Shown: one piece after another, positions 11,850 through 22,734 of the stretch | Position numbering within the stretch: position 1 is the stretch's first letter | How the letters are laid out: every line of letters begins with the position of its first letter | DNA from: Gnetum montanum | Lineage: Eukaryota; Streptophyta; Gnetopsida; Gnetales; Gnetaceae | Length of the DNA: 57,999 nt | Direction of reading: 5' to 3' | Assembly (NCBI GenBank): GCA_015680685.1 | Contig: MNCI01012629.1 | Coordinates: forward strand, 634,587-692,585 | Notes under the pieces: generated by a model | The model's database searches: none | Told to the model about the DNA's origin: nothing | What the model saw: the letters and a program-made list of their open reading frames with translations, nothing else | Position numbers and translations under genes: made by a program

Positions 11850-12480
11850 ATGCTAATGATCATGAATCTAAGATGCTAAGGTTCATTGGTAATGCCTTAC
11901 CACCCCTAGGCCAATGATCAAGCTTAGATTATAAAGAGGGAGATCATGAAGATCTTAACAAGAATAGTTAGCAAATATAGGAGAGACTAGAGCACTAAAA
12001 TAAATGATGCCCTTTAGGCCTACTACTCAATTTGTAAACTTCCTATAGGCTATTCTTCCTATGAGTTAGTGTATGAAAAACTATCAACTCTTCCTATTTA
12101 GTTTAACCTTTGTACACTCTCAATAACTTGTGACCTTGGCCTTGACCTAAGTCTAGCACAAAAATAAATACTAATGAACCTCAACTTACTAGACAAGAAT
12201 TGATTGGTAGCCTTGTCATCTAACAAGTTACACAAGACATTCAACAAGCAATGCCATGACCTCAAAATAAGGAAGGTAAAATTTCAACTAGGAGATAAGA
12301 TCCTTTATTTGAACCACACCATGTGCCACAAAGAACTAAGTTCCAAATACTATGAGAATTACCTTACATCATCTATGAAACCTTTTCCTCTAGGGCCATG
12401 TTGATATACAAACTTGAAAGTCCAAATAAGAAATTTTTTGGTTAACATGAAACAAATTAAACCTTTCCATGAGCATACAA
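11850..12480 (+). pseudogene. Integrase C-terminal remnant of element A
   Basis: From about 11895 the frame contains YHP and REIMKILTR, then YRRD and a DALWAY motif, then PIGYSSYELVYEKLSTLP (about 12040-12095). The open stretch 12204-12404 holds HDLKIRKVKFQLGDKILYLN, typical of the C-terminal DNA-binding part of gypsy integrases. Copy B has the same blocks at 32060-32560. The catalytic core's first two acidic residues were lost in the deletion. Confidence 0.8.
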
Positions 12481-12489
12481 GAGCCAGTG

Positions 12490-13959
12490 ACTACAACATC
12501 TTCTTGGATGAATAGGCATTCTCAATATGTTAGATCTTCTCCTTCAAATTCAATCATGTGGGAGATGGCCATCCATGCTAATTAATTAAAGTGGCTCCTT
12601 ATTTTTTATGGCTTTTGTTTTACACTTTATTATTTTTTGCATCTTTTTTTTTACACAATTTTTTGTTTTACAAAATATTTAGTACATTTTTTCTTTCTTA
12701 AATATTTTATAATTTATTCTATATGTTACTTTATTTTACTCTATTAAGTTGAATTTTCTAATGTTTTTCTCATGATTATCTTCTTTTCCTTTATTGCCAA
12801 TATGACATAATGTTGTTGTAGCTATTAAAGGTGGTTTATACTATAATGTTCTTTGATTACTAATGTCTAGATTCTATCTTTGAATTTTGGTATTGATAAC
12901 TAAGACATGGTTTATTTTTCATGAAATTGATAGTGAGTCCACATCATCTATCCATCCACAAAACTCTATGGTGTTCCCTATTTTGGAAGCATGAGGTTCC
13001 TACTTAAATAAAACTTTTAACAAACATGTGACCTTGGTGGTTTCCAAACTTGGAAAGGATTAAATGGATAGACAAGGATGTGACTTTGAGGGGATTTGAT
13101 GCTCTTTGTACTTGTTTACCCTCTTGAGTGCATGAGTGTTTTCATGGATTTCTCACCATTTCATTGTTGACCAATAATAATAAGTTAAAAGTATTTTCAT
13201 GATGATGTTCCCACCCACAAATCATAAAAATATAAAATCAAAAAAAAAATAAACTATGAAAATTCAAAGCACACCCCTTAGACTCAATAATGAGGAACTT
13301 CATGTGACTATGATTCAGGAATCCATTCCACCTTCTCTTTCATCCACTCCTACTTTCCATAATTTAGCTCAATACTGATTTTTCATGATTTTATTCAATG
13401 TCGTAGTTTGCTATGTCAAAATTCTTAGGTAGACTCTTACAAGTTTTAGTCCTTAACTTTCCACAAACATTAATCACCCATGAGGCCCACTAACTCTATG
13501 GTTTGAAGGCATGCAAGGTCATTAAGGGCATAAACCTATTATGGGGAGGATGCACTTGCATACCTCTTGGTTGGGCTAGTTAAGTTTCTTATCCTTAGGC
13601 AATTTTGCAATCAAAACATTTGTGCATCCCATTGAGTGCATCCAATAATGCACTTCAAATTCATTCTCCAGCCCAAAACTCCTTTTTTGTGAATAATCTA
13701 GCCTCTTCTACTATTTCATCATGTCCATGGCTTTTTTGGCTCTTTGAGGATCCCACGTTCATGCTTTAACTCTTTCTATTTTTACTAATTTTCAATGTGA
13801 AAAATTTCTATGGTAGGCTTTGTCCATGAGATCCCATCTATGGACCTGGCTACATCAACAAGATCCTATTGATGTGAGGGTGGGGGGAAAGGAGGGGGGA
13901 ATCCTATGAATAGGCATGAATACTTAAATTTTTTCACATTTGTGCTCAAATGAGGGAGG
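12490..13959. other. Non-coding region between integrase and third ORF of element A
   Basis: AT-rich, with no frame or domain. Around 13850-13875 there is a U3-like fragment (ACATCAACAAGATCCTATTG) resembling the start of this family's LTR, followed by a G-rich run (13880-13902). Confidence 0.5.
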
Positions 13960-14375
13960 ATTTTTTGCATTTTTTAGAGCCCATAACTTTCATACTATTT
14001 TTCCAATTACCCTTGATCTTTAGTCCTACAACTACTAGAGGTAAGATCTACATCGTGAGGGCCACAGACCTTAGGTTTTTGGTGAAAAAATTTTCAAAAT
14101 TTTTTTAACTCCCACAAAGGTTTAAGTAATAAACTAACATTAAAATCATCAATTCATGAAAGTTAAATTCTTCTAACAAACTGTAGTAGCCATACTAATT
14201 GGAGAATGTTTAGATAATATTAAAATTATCAATCTACCATGAACACAACTTAGCCATGTATAACTAAGCAACAAGATAATGTACCTAAATGTTATAAGTT
14301 ACACATCACACACTAATTCTTGGTTTTGTTGTGTTCATAGATTGCACCAAAGGGAAAGCACCCATAGAAAGAAGG
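13960..14375 (+). repeat. Segment shared with element B in opposite relative orientation
   Basis: Contains TTTAACTCCCACAAAGGTTT and GCACCAAAGGGAAAGCAC. The same segment lies at 30457-30872 on the same DNA strand, although A and B are in opposite orientation. One copy has therefore been inverted relative to its element. No coding function is evident. Confidence 0.7.
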
Positions 14376-14499
14376 ATCATCCCAACCAAGGGATAAATGG
14401 ACAAGAATTGGAAGGGGCCCCAAGAACAACATTAGGAATAGGCAATACAAACCCATGCAACAGGACCTTTTTAGGAGGATCTCGAAGTGGAGTCTATCA

Positions 14500-17195
14500 G
14501 ATAGATTCTTAAAGTAGCTGCAACTAAAAAATTCCACTAAGATGAGTCACCTAGGCCAAGACCAAACCATAAGGTCACCTTGATGGAGGCCTAACTCAAG
14601 AAAATTTCATCCAAGGAGGTTTAGAAATTTATGCTTCAAGACCTAAAATTTGGAACTTTCTTGAACTTTTCTCTTCAAAAAGTCAAGATGCAACTTTATA
14701 ACTCTCCCATGTGGCCCATTATCACTACCAATGGGAAGTGGTAAATGAAACAAACATCTCTTTTAGGAAAATAGGTAGGTTGATGCCACAATTAAAATCA
14801 AGGATGTAATTATGTCCTACTCGGTTAAAGTAATGTCTGAGATCCTTGGGTTGCTTGAACATAAGGCCACTCTAGTTGAAATTTTGATGTAGGCTTAATC
14901 AAGAATGAAGAAAGAATGGATGTGGCAGTGCTATGGAGTGGACTACAATTAGTATGATATGCTTAGGATAGTAGAATGTGCCTATTTTAAAATCATGATC
15001 TTTCATCTCAATCCAATGGTGAGGTCTAGGAAGGTCACAAACTTCTCCACCCATGTGTGTGCTACTCTAAGCGAAAAATTCCTAGTTAACCTTTCATAGT
15101 TAATCTATCTTGAGATAGAGAAGCACTTAAATGAGAAAGAATGTGAAATGAAGTTACTTCTCTTTCCATACCTTATCAAAAAATTATGCAAGAAGGGAGG
15201 CATAGACCACTACAAAAATGATGTAGTTTGTTGTGCTTCATTTGCTTCTTAGGTAGAGATGATGAAAGATAAAGTGCCTATGAAGGTGGTCTAAGAAGAG
15301 AAGCAATAACCACCACCCCTAACACCCACTAATGAAATAATGCTAGAGTTCCATGCTACCATTGAGCTTTTGTGTGAACTTCATAGCAGCTCATGCAATA
15401 ACAACAAGTAAGAATGTGTGATGGTAATCCATTTGTGTACTAACTAGTCATGAGCCACCTCAATGAAGTTTCTTGAACCATAAGCCAGATGGAGGATGGG
15501 GCACCAATATTTTCTACCTAATGAATGTAGGATCCTGCAAGGTCAAATATGAGTACCCAAGAGGTAATGGTTTCCCTCTTGCAATAGCAACGATTCCTAG
15601 AAATCTCTAGGAATGCTACCAAATTTTTAGTGCATTTAGAGAAGCATGAGGAGTTAACTGTCCTCATGATGTAGAACCAAGGGTAAGAGATGATGGTGAA
15701 AGTGGTTGCTAATAGAGTGGCTTGAGCACTCAATTTTCTTTACAACATTATACCATACATTTATACACTTAGAGATGTGTAGACATCTACAAGCACTATT
15801 AGTGGGAGATTAAGTGTAGCCCAACATGAGGAATTGCTAGACTAATTGGTGGAAACTAGGTAATCAATTCTAGATGTATTTGACCTTCTAGATACCATCA
15901 CTACTACCTAGTTGAAGCTACTTGAGTCAAGGGGAAATGCATCATCATAGAGGAACAACTTGAAATAGTTAGAGTAGAAAAGCAATTCTTGGCTATAGAG
16001 GTTGTTGAAGTAAGAGCCTACCCTATTAATCCCATGGTACTTAGCCAAGTAATCATGTAGGATGAAGGTTTCCAATAGCTTCAAACCAAACTTAGAGAGG
16101 CTAAGTATGCAAAGGAGTCAATAATCTATGACCAATCCTTAGCCAATGCCACAATGTACAACTTCCATAAGGACTTAGTTCAAACTTGCTAGTAGAATGA
16201 AGCTCTAATCACTTAAAATCATCATCTATGAAATGTTGATGGATAAAAGCAAAAAATGTCTAAATTCATCCATCAATAGCAAGAGAAGCTTGCTAGGATA
16301 AACACTAAACTAAGGAGGTTGACAGTAAAAAATAGAAATCTCTTAATGAAGGAGGTTTGTGCCTTGCACGAAAATTTTGCAATAGAAATCACTGCTTGGA
16401 AAAATGAGGTCCTTAAATTTGAAAGGATGAAAAATCATTACAAGGAATAGGTTATCTTCCAGAAAGAAATTAATGAAAAAAACATCCAATTAACAAAGGC
16501 AATAGTCAATGAGGCTCTCAAGTAGCTCCAACTAGGATGCAATGTGTGGCAGCCTATCTTTGATGGGCTAAATGAGTACAACAAAGAAGAAATTCACATC
16601 AAGGAGCTACAGATCAAGGAAATGACTAAATATATGGAGCATTCCAACCTTCAATACCCAAACTTGGCAATACCAACTTCTAGAAGGATATGGTTAGATT
16701 TGGAAAAGAAAGTGGCTAGCTCATACTTATTCTACGAAGTAGAGTTTAAACACTACATAAAGATTAAGCAAAAGCTTAAGGTTGCAGACATGGAACACGA
16801 GGTTCTCAAGGCAAAGTTCAGTAATCAAAGATTAATTATTGAGAACCTAGAAAAGAGGATGAATGACTACCAGGGGTTGCAAAATGCACTTAGGGAATTT
16901 GACATCAAATGAAAATATTTCACTACTTAGTTTCTCAATGTAAAAAATCTATTTTCCATAATGTCCTATCCATGGGATATTCCTATTCTTGCACATGTTG
17001 ATGAAGTAGTGTGGACCATGAATGATCCCTAGAGTAAGGAGGAGAAAATGAAGGAATTTTTGGATGCCTTCTATCTTCCATTAGCAGTTGTAGTTGCAGC
17101 ATGACAACTACAACCACTACCTCAACAACCATGTTTGCCCAAAGTAAGAGAAGGCTTTTCAATCCCTTAGGAACCTCCATCACCTAGGACCATCT
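14500..17195 (+). pseudogene. Third ORF of element A: plant-transposon-protein-like N-terminus plus coiled coil
   Basis: Lies between integrase and the 3' LTR, where Athila elements carry an env-like gene. The N-terminal part (about 14690-15310) includes FHLNPMVRSRKVTNFSTHVC, LIYLEIEKHLNEKE and LLLFPYLIKKLCKKGGID. That layout resembles the family annotated as 'putative plant transposon protein' (from memory, not searched). From about 16260 to 16912 it is rich in Lys, Glu, Leu and Asn with heptad spacing, consistent with a long coiled coil; 16544-16912 is still open for 122 codons. The tail carries VVWTMNDP and LDAFYLPL (about 17008-17080). All three regions recur as protein-level matches in B, and the last two in C. 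No transmembrane segment or signal peptide is evident. Function unknown. Confidence 0.65.
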
Positions 17196-17445
17196 AATCT
17201 TCTCACTCATCTTCAAGCCATCAGAGGATTTGTGTTGTCATTTTTTTCCATGGTGTTCAATTTTGTTTTCATGAACATCCATTTTTGTAATGATTATTAA
17301 TTCATACACTTGGGCACTTAGTTTTTGATGTTTTAGTTTATGTGTCTATAGTTAGTCAATAATCCCATACCTTTCCAAAATTTTATAAAGAACTTGTTCC
17401 TCCTTTTGGTCACTCAATAATGAGTTTTTGTTTAGTTATGGGTTA

Positions 17446-18314
17446 TGATGAAGCATGAGTCATCTATTTGTGTTGACAAGATGCCATCAACACAACCTCA
17501 TTGACGAGATCCTATTAACGTAGGGTTTGCTATGTTGACAAGTAATAGTCGACATGGCATCATGTCATCACCTATAAATGTGCACTAACTCATTGCATTT
17601 ATGACACTTCTTTCATTAGTTCAAGTGAATCTCATTTAGTTTGTTTTCTCTAGACTTAGAATATTTTCTGAGTGTCCATGGTAGGAGTCAAAGAAGTGTA
17701 TGGATCTTTATTTGAGCATTGATGTCCCTAAGCACCTTGATATGAATAGTAATAAAGATTAGCTTTTCTAATCAAACCTTGTAGCACTTGGAATAGATTA
17801 ATGTTTTCTTTATGCATTTATTATTCTTGCACTTGACTCTAATGAATTTTAATTAAGTAATTCATATTAATTAAATAACAAACATAAGTATGACCAATTC
17901 AAGCATACATTACCCTTGGTAATCCCAATAACACTTAATGCTTGGTAACCTAGTAGCATTGCAACATGTTTAGAATGTATACAAAAAGTGGGAATAGATG
18001 CTCATGTTAGGATTAGTTAAGTGTTAGCTAGTTATTAGATTAAATAGATTAATTAAATACTTATTATTCTATTTTCATCACTTAGGAGATTAAATGATAA
18101 AACATAAAATGATAAAAATCAAATGCCTTAGTTACACTTAACCATACACTTGCACCTCATAATTAGAATTGAGAAGACAATGATCATGATTGTTAAGGTT
18201 CACCTCCTAAGCCTAGTGTACTTGAAGAGCTAAAGTCTATGTTATTCAACTAGATCACTTAGTAAATGTTAGTGATTCGTATGGTTGGGCATAGGGTATA
18301 TTCACTGCTTATCA
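17446..18314 (+). repeat. 3' LTR of element A
   Basis: Starts TGATGAAGCATG after GTTATGGGTTA, the likely but weak polypurine tract. A TATA box (CCTATAAATG) lies at 17571-17580. It ends CTTATCA at 18314 and is followed by the target duplication CCTAG. Confidence 0.92.
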
Positions 18315-18319
18315 CCTAG

Positions 18320-20640
18320 TAACCCCTTGTCCTTGCCAAAGCATCATAGACCTTCTAGAAGCCTCAAAATTAATCAAAATTGGTAAAAATCCATCATCCC
18401 CCTTCTATCCATGTTGGGGCCACCCTACCTAGCATGAAGAAAATGGGGGATGACTACATGGGCACATAAGAGCCATCAAACTAATCAATTTTGACATTGA
18501 ATCATCACCCTCAATCACCTATAGCCTCAACAACTTTAAAACCCTATCAAAGCTTGTTAAAACTGGTTCAAAACTTGAATCCAAGTTGTTCCATGTTAGC
18601 CATCATCGATCCAATTTTCATGGAGGGAGGGATAGCTAGAAATCTCAAGATTTTCCTCCAAATGAAATTTTGTCAACAGCCCAACCTTCCTAGAGGCTCT
18701 AACAACTAAAACTTGTCAAAAATTATCCTTTTTCATGATTTCTTAGCTTCCATGCTAATCATCCCTCTCTTCCATGTTGGTTAGTGTGGAGCCACCATGG
18801 ATGAAGCTAGGAAGGTCCATAGGAGGTCATGGATGCATAAAAATATCATGCAATTATCCTATATTTACCCTACAACCCTATCCATACATCTAGGAGCTTG
18901 CAAACATTGAAATTTAGTCCAAAATAATAATAAATCATCCCCCTAAGATCTTAGACCTTGGTTCCATGTTGGATAGGGTTGAGCCAGCATGGAATTAGAG
19001 GGGTAATCTCAAAAACCATCAAGAGACCCTTAAAATTCCAAACTTTTGACCCTAGGCTTTGACCATTAACACCAACAACCTCAAAAGTGAACATGTATAG
19101 CCAAAATTGATTAGAAATAACAAAAAATAAATCCTATGAAATCCTCCTCACTGGTTCCACACTGATTAACATGGCGCTAGTGTGGAACAAAGGGAAAAAC
19201 TCATAAAACCAGCTAAAAACCTCTAAAATTATAAAATTTTGACCCCAAGCCTCAAACATCAATGCTAGAAATCATAGAAACATACATGCATAACCAAAAT
19301 GGATTAAAATTTGCTTAAAAAATCCATTCCATTTAATCCTCTATATAGGATCCACATTGGTTAGCATGGAGCTAGCATGGATCCTAGGGGTGGCTGAAAA
19401 AACCACTTAGAATCCCTAAAACCTACTAAATTATGATCCTAAACCTTAGTTTTCGACAAGAGCAACCCTAGAGGCTAACATGCATGGTTGATTATGGTCA
19501 AAACTAGCCTAGATCTAATATTTATGATCTATCCATACTAGTAACCCCTTCTCCCATGCTAGCCAACATCAAGCTAGCATGGAAGAGTTTCTTTTTCTTT
19601 TTTAATGGCATGTTGATATCCCAAGAGACCAAGAAACTACACTAGTAAAGCCTAGGATCTTGTAGCCTCAAAATTACACTTGATTAACCTTGTTTTAGCA
19701 TCTTTAACCTATAAACTCACATCCCTCACACTAGAGAAACCCCCAAGCATGGATCAAGGGGGTGTAACCTTGCATGACCCTAAATAGCCTTCGAACATGA
19801 TCAAAATCAACTTAAAACTTGAGAAACTATAGTTTGTAGCCCTAGGGGCCTAAAAACCTAGTCAATTCACTTTTCAAACCATCCTAAAACCAAAAGGAAA
19901 AGGTCCTCCCTTAGCTCCATGTTGGCTCTACACTACCCAACATGGATCTACCATGGAGACTACTTTAGACTTGCTTTAATCCTTAAAACCTAATTCAAAA
20001 GACCTGAAAACACAAATAGGGGATGCATAATTGCTAAATCTTAGTTTTGGCTACCAATCCAACCCTGTTTGATCCTATTTTGATCAATTTTTATACTCTC
20101 TACGTTAAACCCCCTTCCATCCATTCTGGCTAGCATGGAAATAGAGGGGGGGTGCCTTTATGACTTGAACTTTTTTTTTTACTAATTTTGACCTCCAAAA
20201 TGATCAATTTTGATAGATCTAGCCCTACACCACATTGGGAAGGTCCCAAAATCCCAATTTTGATCCTTTAGATATCATGCAACATGTTTTCCTTAGGCTC
20301 AATTTTGGCTCGATGCTAGCTAGCATGGAATTAGCACAAAAGATAATTTTAGGCTCAAAAAGGAGGTTCTAGGGGTTGAAAATGGTATCAAAAGTACCCT
20401 ATTCCCTTCCCTAGTAAACTACACTAACATGCAAGCCATTTGAAGTTGAAAATTGACCAAAGCAAGCTTGGAAAACTATATAGAAGTTTCTTCCAAACTA
20501 TGGATCACCCCTTCCATGTTGGCTAGCATGGAAATAAGTGAGGGTCCAACATTTAAGCATTAAAAGCTTACTTTTTTAGTCAAAATAGGCTAGAAATAGT
20601 CTATTTCAATGTCCAAACTTACCCAAAAGTCTTGTACCTT
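18320..20640 (+). repeat. Array of about 190-bp repeats, right segment
   Basis: About twelve degenerate copies. Anchors CCATGTTGGCTAGCATGGA-like recur near 18409, 18591, 18772, 18964, 19158, 19352, 19554, 19730, 19917, 20120, 20311 and 20514, spaced about 180-203 bp. The anchor is a near palindrome; at 20313 the core reads ATGCTAGCTAGCAT. Between anchors each unit has recurring AAAACTTG/AAAACCTA words. No coding capacity. It continues the segment at 3560-4340. Confidence 0.85.
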
Positions 20641-21635
20641 TAAACCATGGCTGGTTAAAGCCCAAAATGGAAACAATATAACCTATTTTGACTTGTATTG
20701 ACCTTGTTTTATAATATGTATTCCATGTTGCTTGATTTAGCCTTGTATCATGGTGTTTTGACTTGCTTTAACCTTGTTATCACATCATTGACCACAGTAC
20801 CACTATATCACTTCATTTTCATCATAATTGTGTTTATTCTCCATTATTACCTTTGTTGACCTTCATTTAACCTCTGATTGGTGTTCAATGATGGGCTTTG
20901 ATCATATTTGACCATGATTTGACATCATGTTACCATGGCCCACTAGGGCCTAAAACTTGCAAAAGTGTAACCATGATTGACCTTGCATTACCTTGTAGTA
21001 CCTTATAGCCTTTGTTGACATTACTTGCACACTTGTATGGCCTTTATTACAACATTTCATCTCATTTTTACATTATCACCATAGTATTTTGTATTATTGT
21101 TAGCATTATTTTATTGGTTTTATCATTTTTTTATCATTTTGTTACACAAGTGCCACTTGATGTGCATATGTGGTCATGCAAATTTAGCTAAGAGGATGAG
21201 GAACCAAACTCAACTATCCTTAAAGCCTTAATAAGTCCCTCTTGTGATGTTTACCAAGTTGACCTAATGTACCCAAACATTAAGCCTTAAAACCATTACA
21301 CTATACAACCATAACACCTTGAGATAGCTTGGCTACTATTCACAAAAACATCATAGAGGGTCCCCTAGTCAAAGTTTTGATGTAAGACAACAATGGTGAG
21401 GAGAAAACACATAGAACCAAGTTTCTCACTAGAACTTAAGCCTACACATGACCTCATCAAACCATTGTAATGTAACATTAAAGAAATTCCATAGCCCCAA
21501 CTATGCCTAATACTCATATGTTTGTTTTTAGTGGTGTTTACCATAGTTAACAAGTTGCAACAAATGAATAAAGTTAACAACTTTGATAACCTATAATAAG
21601 TGATCTTTCATCACATCTGTTCACAATAGAGGAAC
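20641..21635. other. Non-coding region of F rich in TTGAC words
   Basis: No gene. About ten TTGAC cores (W-box-like) occur between 20688 and 21015, for example TATTGACCTTG and TTTGACCATGATTTGACATC. They may be degenerate short repeats. From 21030 to 21635 I see nothing identifiable. Confidence 0.4.
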
Positions 21636-21915
21636 ATATTTCTATGGCATGCTGAGGCCTTAAACTAGCAATATGACCTGCCAAGGCCTTAAACTAGCAA
21701 TATGACCTATCAAGGCCTTAAACTAGCAATACGACCTACCAAGCCCTTAAATCAACAATATGAACTATTGAGACCTTAAACTATTAATGTGGCTTTTCAA
21801 GTCCTTAAACAAATGTCGTGGTCTTCTATGACCTTAAACTAGCACCATGGCATACCAAGGCCTTAAACTAGTATCATGGCCCACCATGGCCTTAAACTAG
21901 CAACATTGGTGACCT
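21636..21915 (+). repeat. Short tandem repeat, GGCCTTAAACTAGCA type (right block of F)
   Basis: About nine copies of a 29-33-bp unit, CCAAGGCCTTAAACTAGC followed by ATATGACCT-like sequence. The first copies are nearly identical and the later ones diverge. Position and sequence correspond to the block after integrase in element D (37856-38490, minus). Confidence 0.9.
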
Positions 21916-22254
21916 GGGTAGCTTGGTTTTGTCATACTATGTGGCTTGTATACATTGTAATGTTATGACATGTTCTATTTATCTAGTTTTCTTATCCTCT
22001 TGGAGTTTTGTTTATAGGATAAAGCTTAGAGCCATGGAAAGGGTGTAATCCATTATGATAGTAAGTCACCATGTGACCTCAACGTGTAAGATTTGGTGAG
22101 TTTGTCCTACTGTGTTAGGAGTGCTTATACCATTGCCCTCCATCTAGTATGAATTCTTGAGCCTAGCCTTGTAACCTTATTAGGACCTTCCATAACTTGG
22201 AAAAACTGTTAATCTATGTTTGTAACTCATGCACTATAGTCATATGATATCTCT

Positions 22255-22410
22255 TTATCATGCTTAATCCTCAAGTCCACTTGAATTGTAACACATCTCA
22301 TTCAATGGAAAAACCATTAAGTCCATCAAGTGTAACACATCTCATTTCAATGGAAAAACCAAGTCTATTGAGTGTAATGCAACTCATTCAATGGAAAAAC
22401 TATGTCAAAC
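22255..22410 (+). repeat. Three-copy tandem repeat of about 50 bp
   Basis: Three copies of GTAACACATCTCATTCAATG followed by GAAAAAC and AAGTC. They keep the frame open, giving a 93-codon ORF (22260-22541) that looks incidental. The flanks (21916-22250 and 22545-22730) hold nothing identifiable. Confidence 0.7.
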
Positions 22411-22734
22411 TAGCCTTTAAAAAAACACCTAATAAAGGTCTCACCCCACAAAAAAAGGTGGGAGGAGACAAATTGTCAAGAGGTCAAATGGCTAATGAAA
22501 CCTCAAAGCCTAATGGCCCAAGAAATCTTGGAGCAAAGTGATTGGGCCCTTAAATGCATTTACAAGAAAACAACACTTCAAAACATGTTAGTGTCACACT
22601 ATAGCCATGACAACTCACTTGGAATGCATTAGTCACCTCCATGTCCATCTCCCTAATGATCATTACCACCATTTCATCATAGCCTTATCCTATCATCACA
22701 AGCACTCTTTGCAATGGTTCGACACAAATTGATC

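Larger units (their letters stand above)
4346..18314 (+). mobile_element. Element A: Athila-like Ty3/gypsy retrotransposon
   Basis: Two direct LTRs (4346-5159 and 17446-18314) begin TGATGAAGC and end TCATCA/TTATCA. They are flanked by a perfect 5-bp target duplication, CCTAG (4341-4345 and 18315-18319). Internal order is primer-binding site, gag, protease, reverse transcriptase, integrase C-terminal part and a third ORF, all on +. Every gene is broken. Insertion E interrupts gag, and a deletion joins mid reverse transcriptase to the C-terminal half of integrase. Athila-like assignment rests on the gag CP(S)HGY motif (seen in copy B), the single RNase H in copy B, and an extra ORF after integrase. 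Confidence 0.9.

Noticed and set aside
21636-21915. CRISPR-like array (regular 29-33-bp repeats)
   Set aside because: Units are contiguous and degenerate with no unique spacers, in a plant retroelement context.
22260-22541. 93-codon open frame
   Set aside because: Open only because a 50-bp repeat lacks stops; composition and context do not support a gene.
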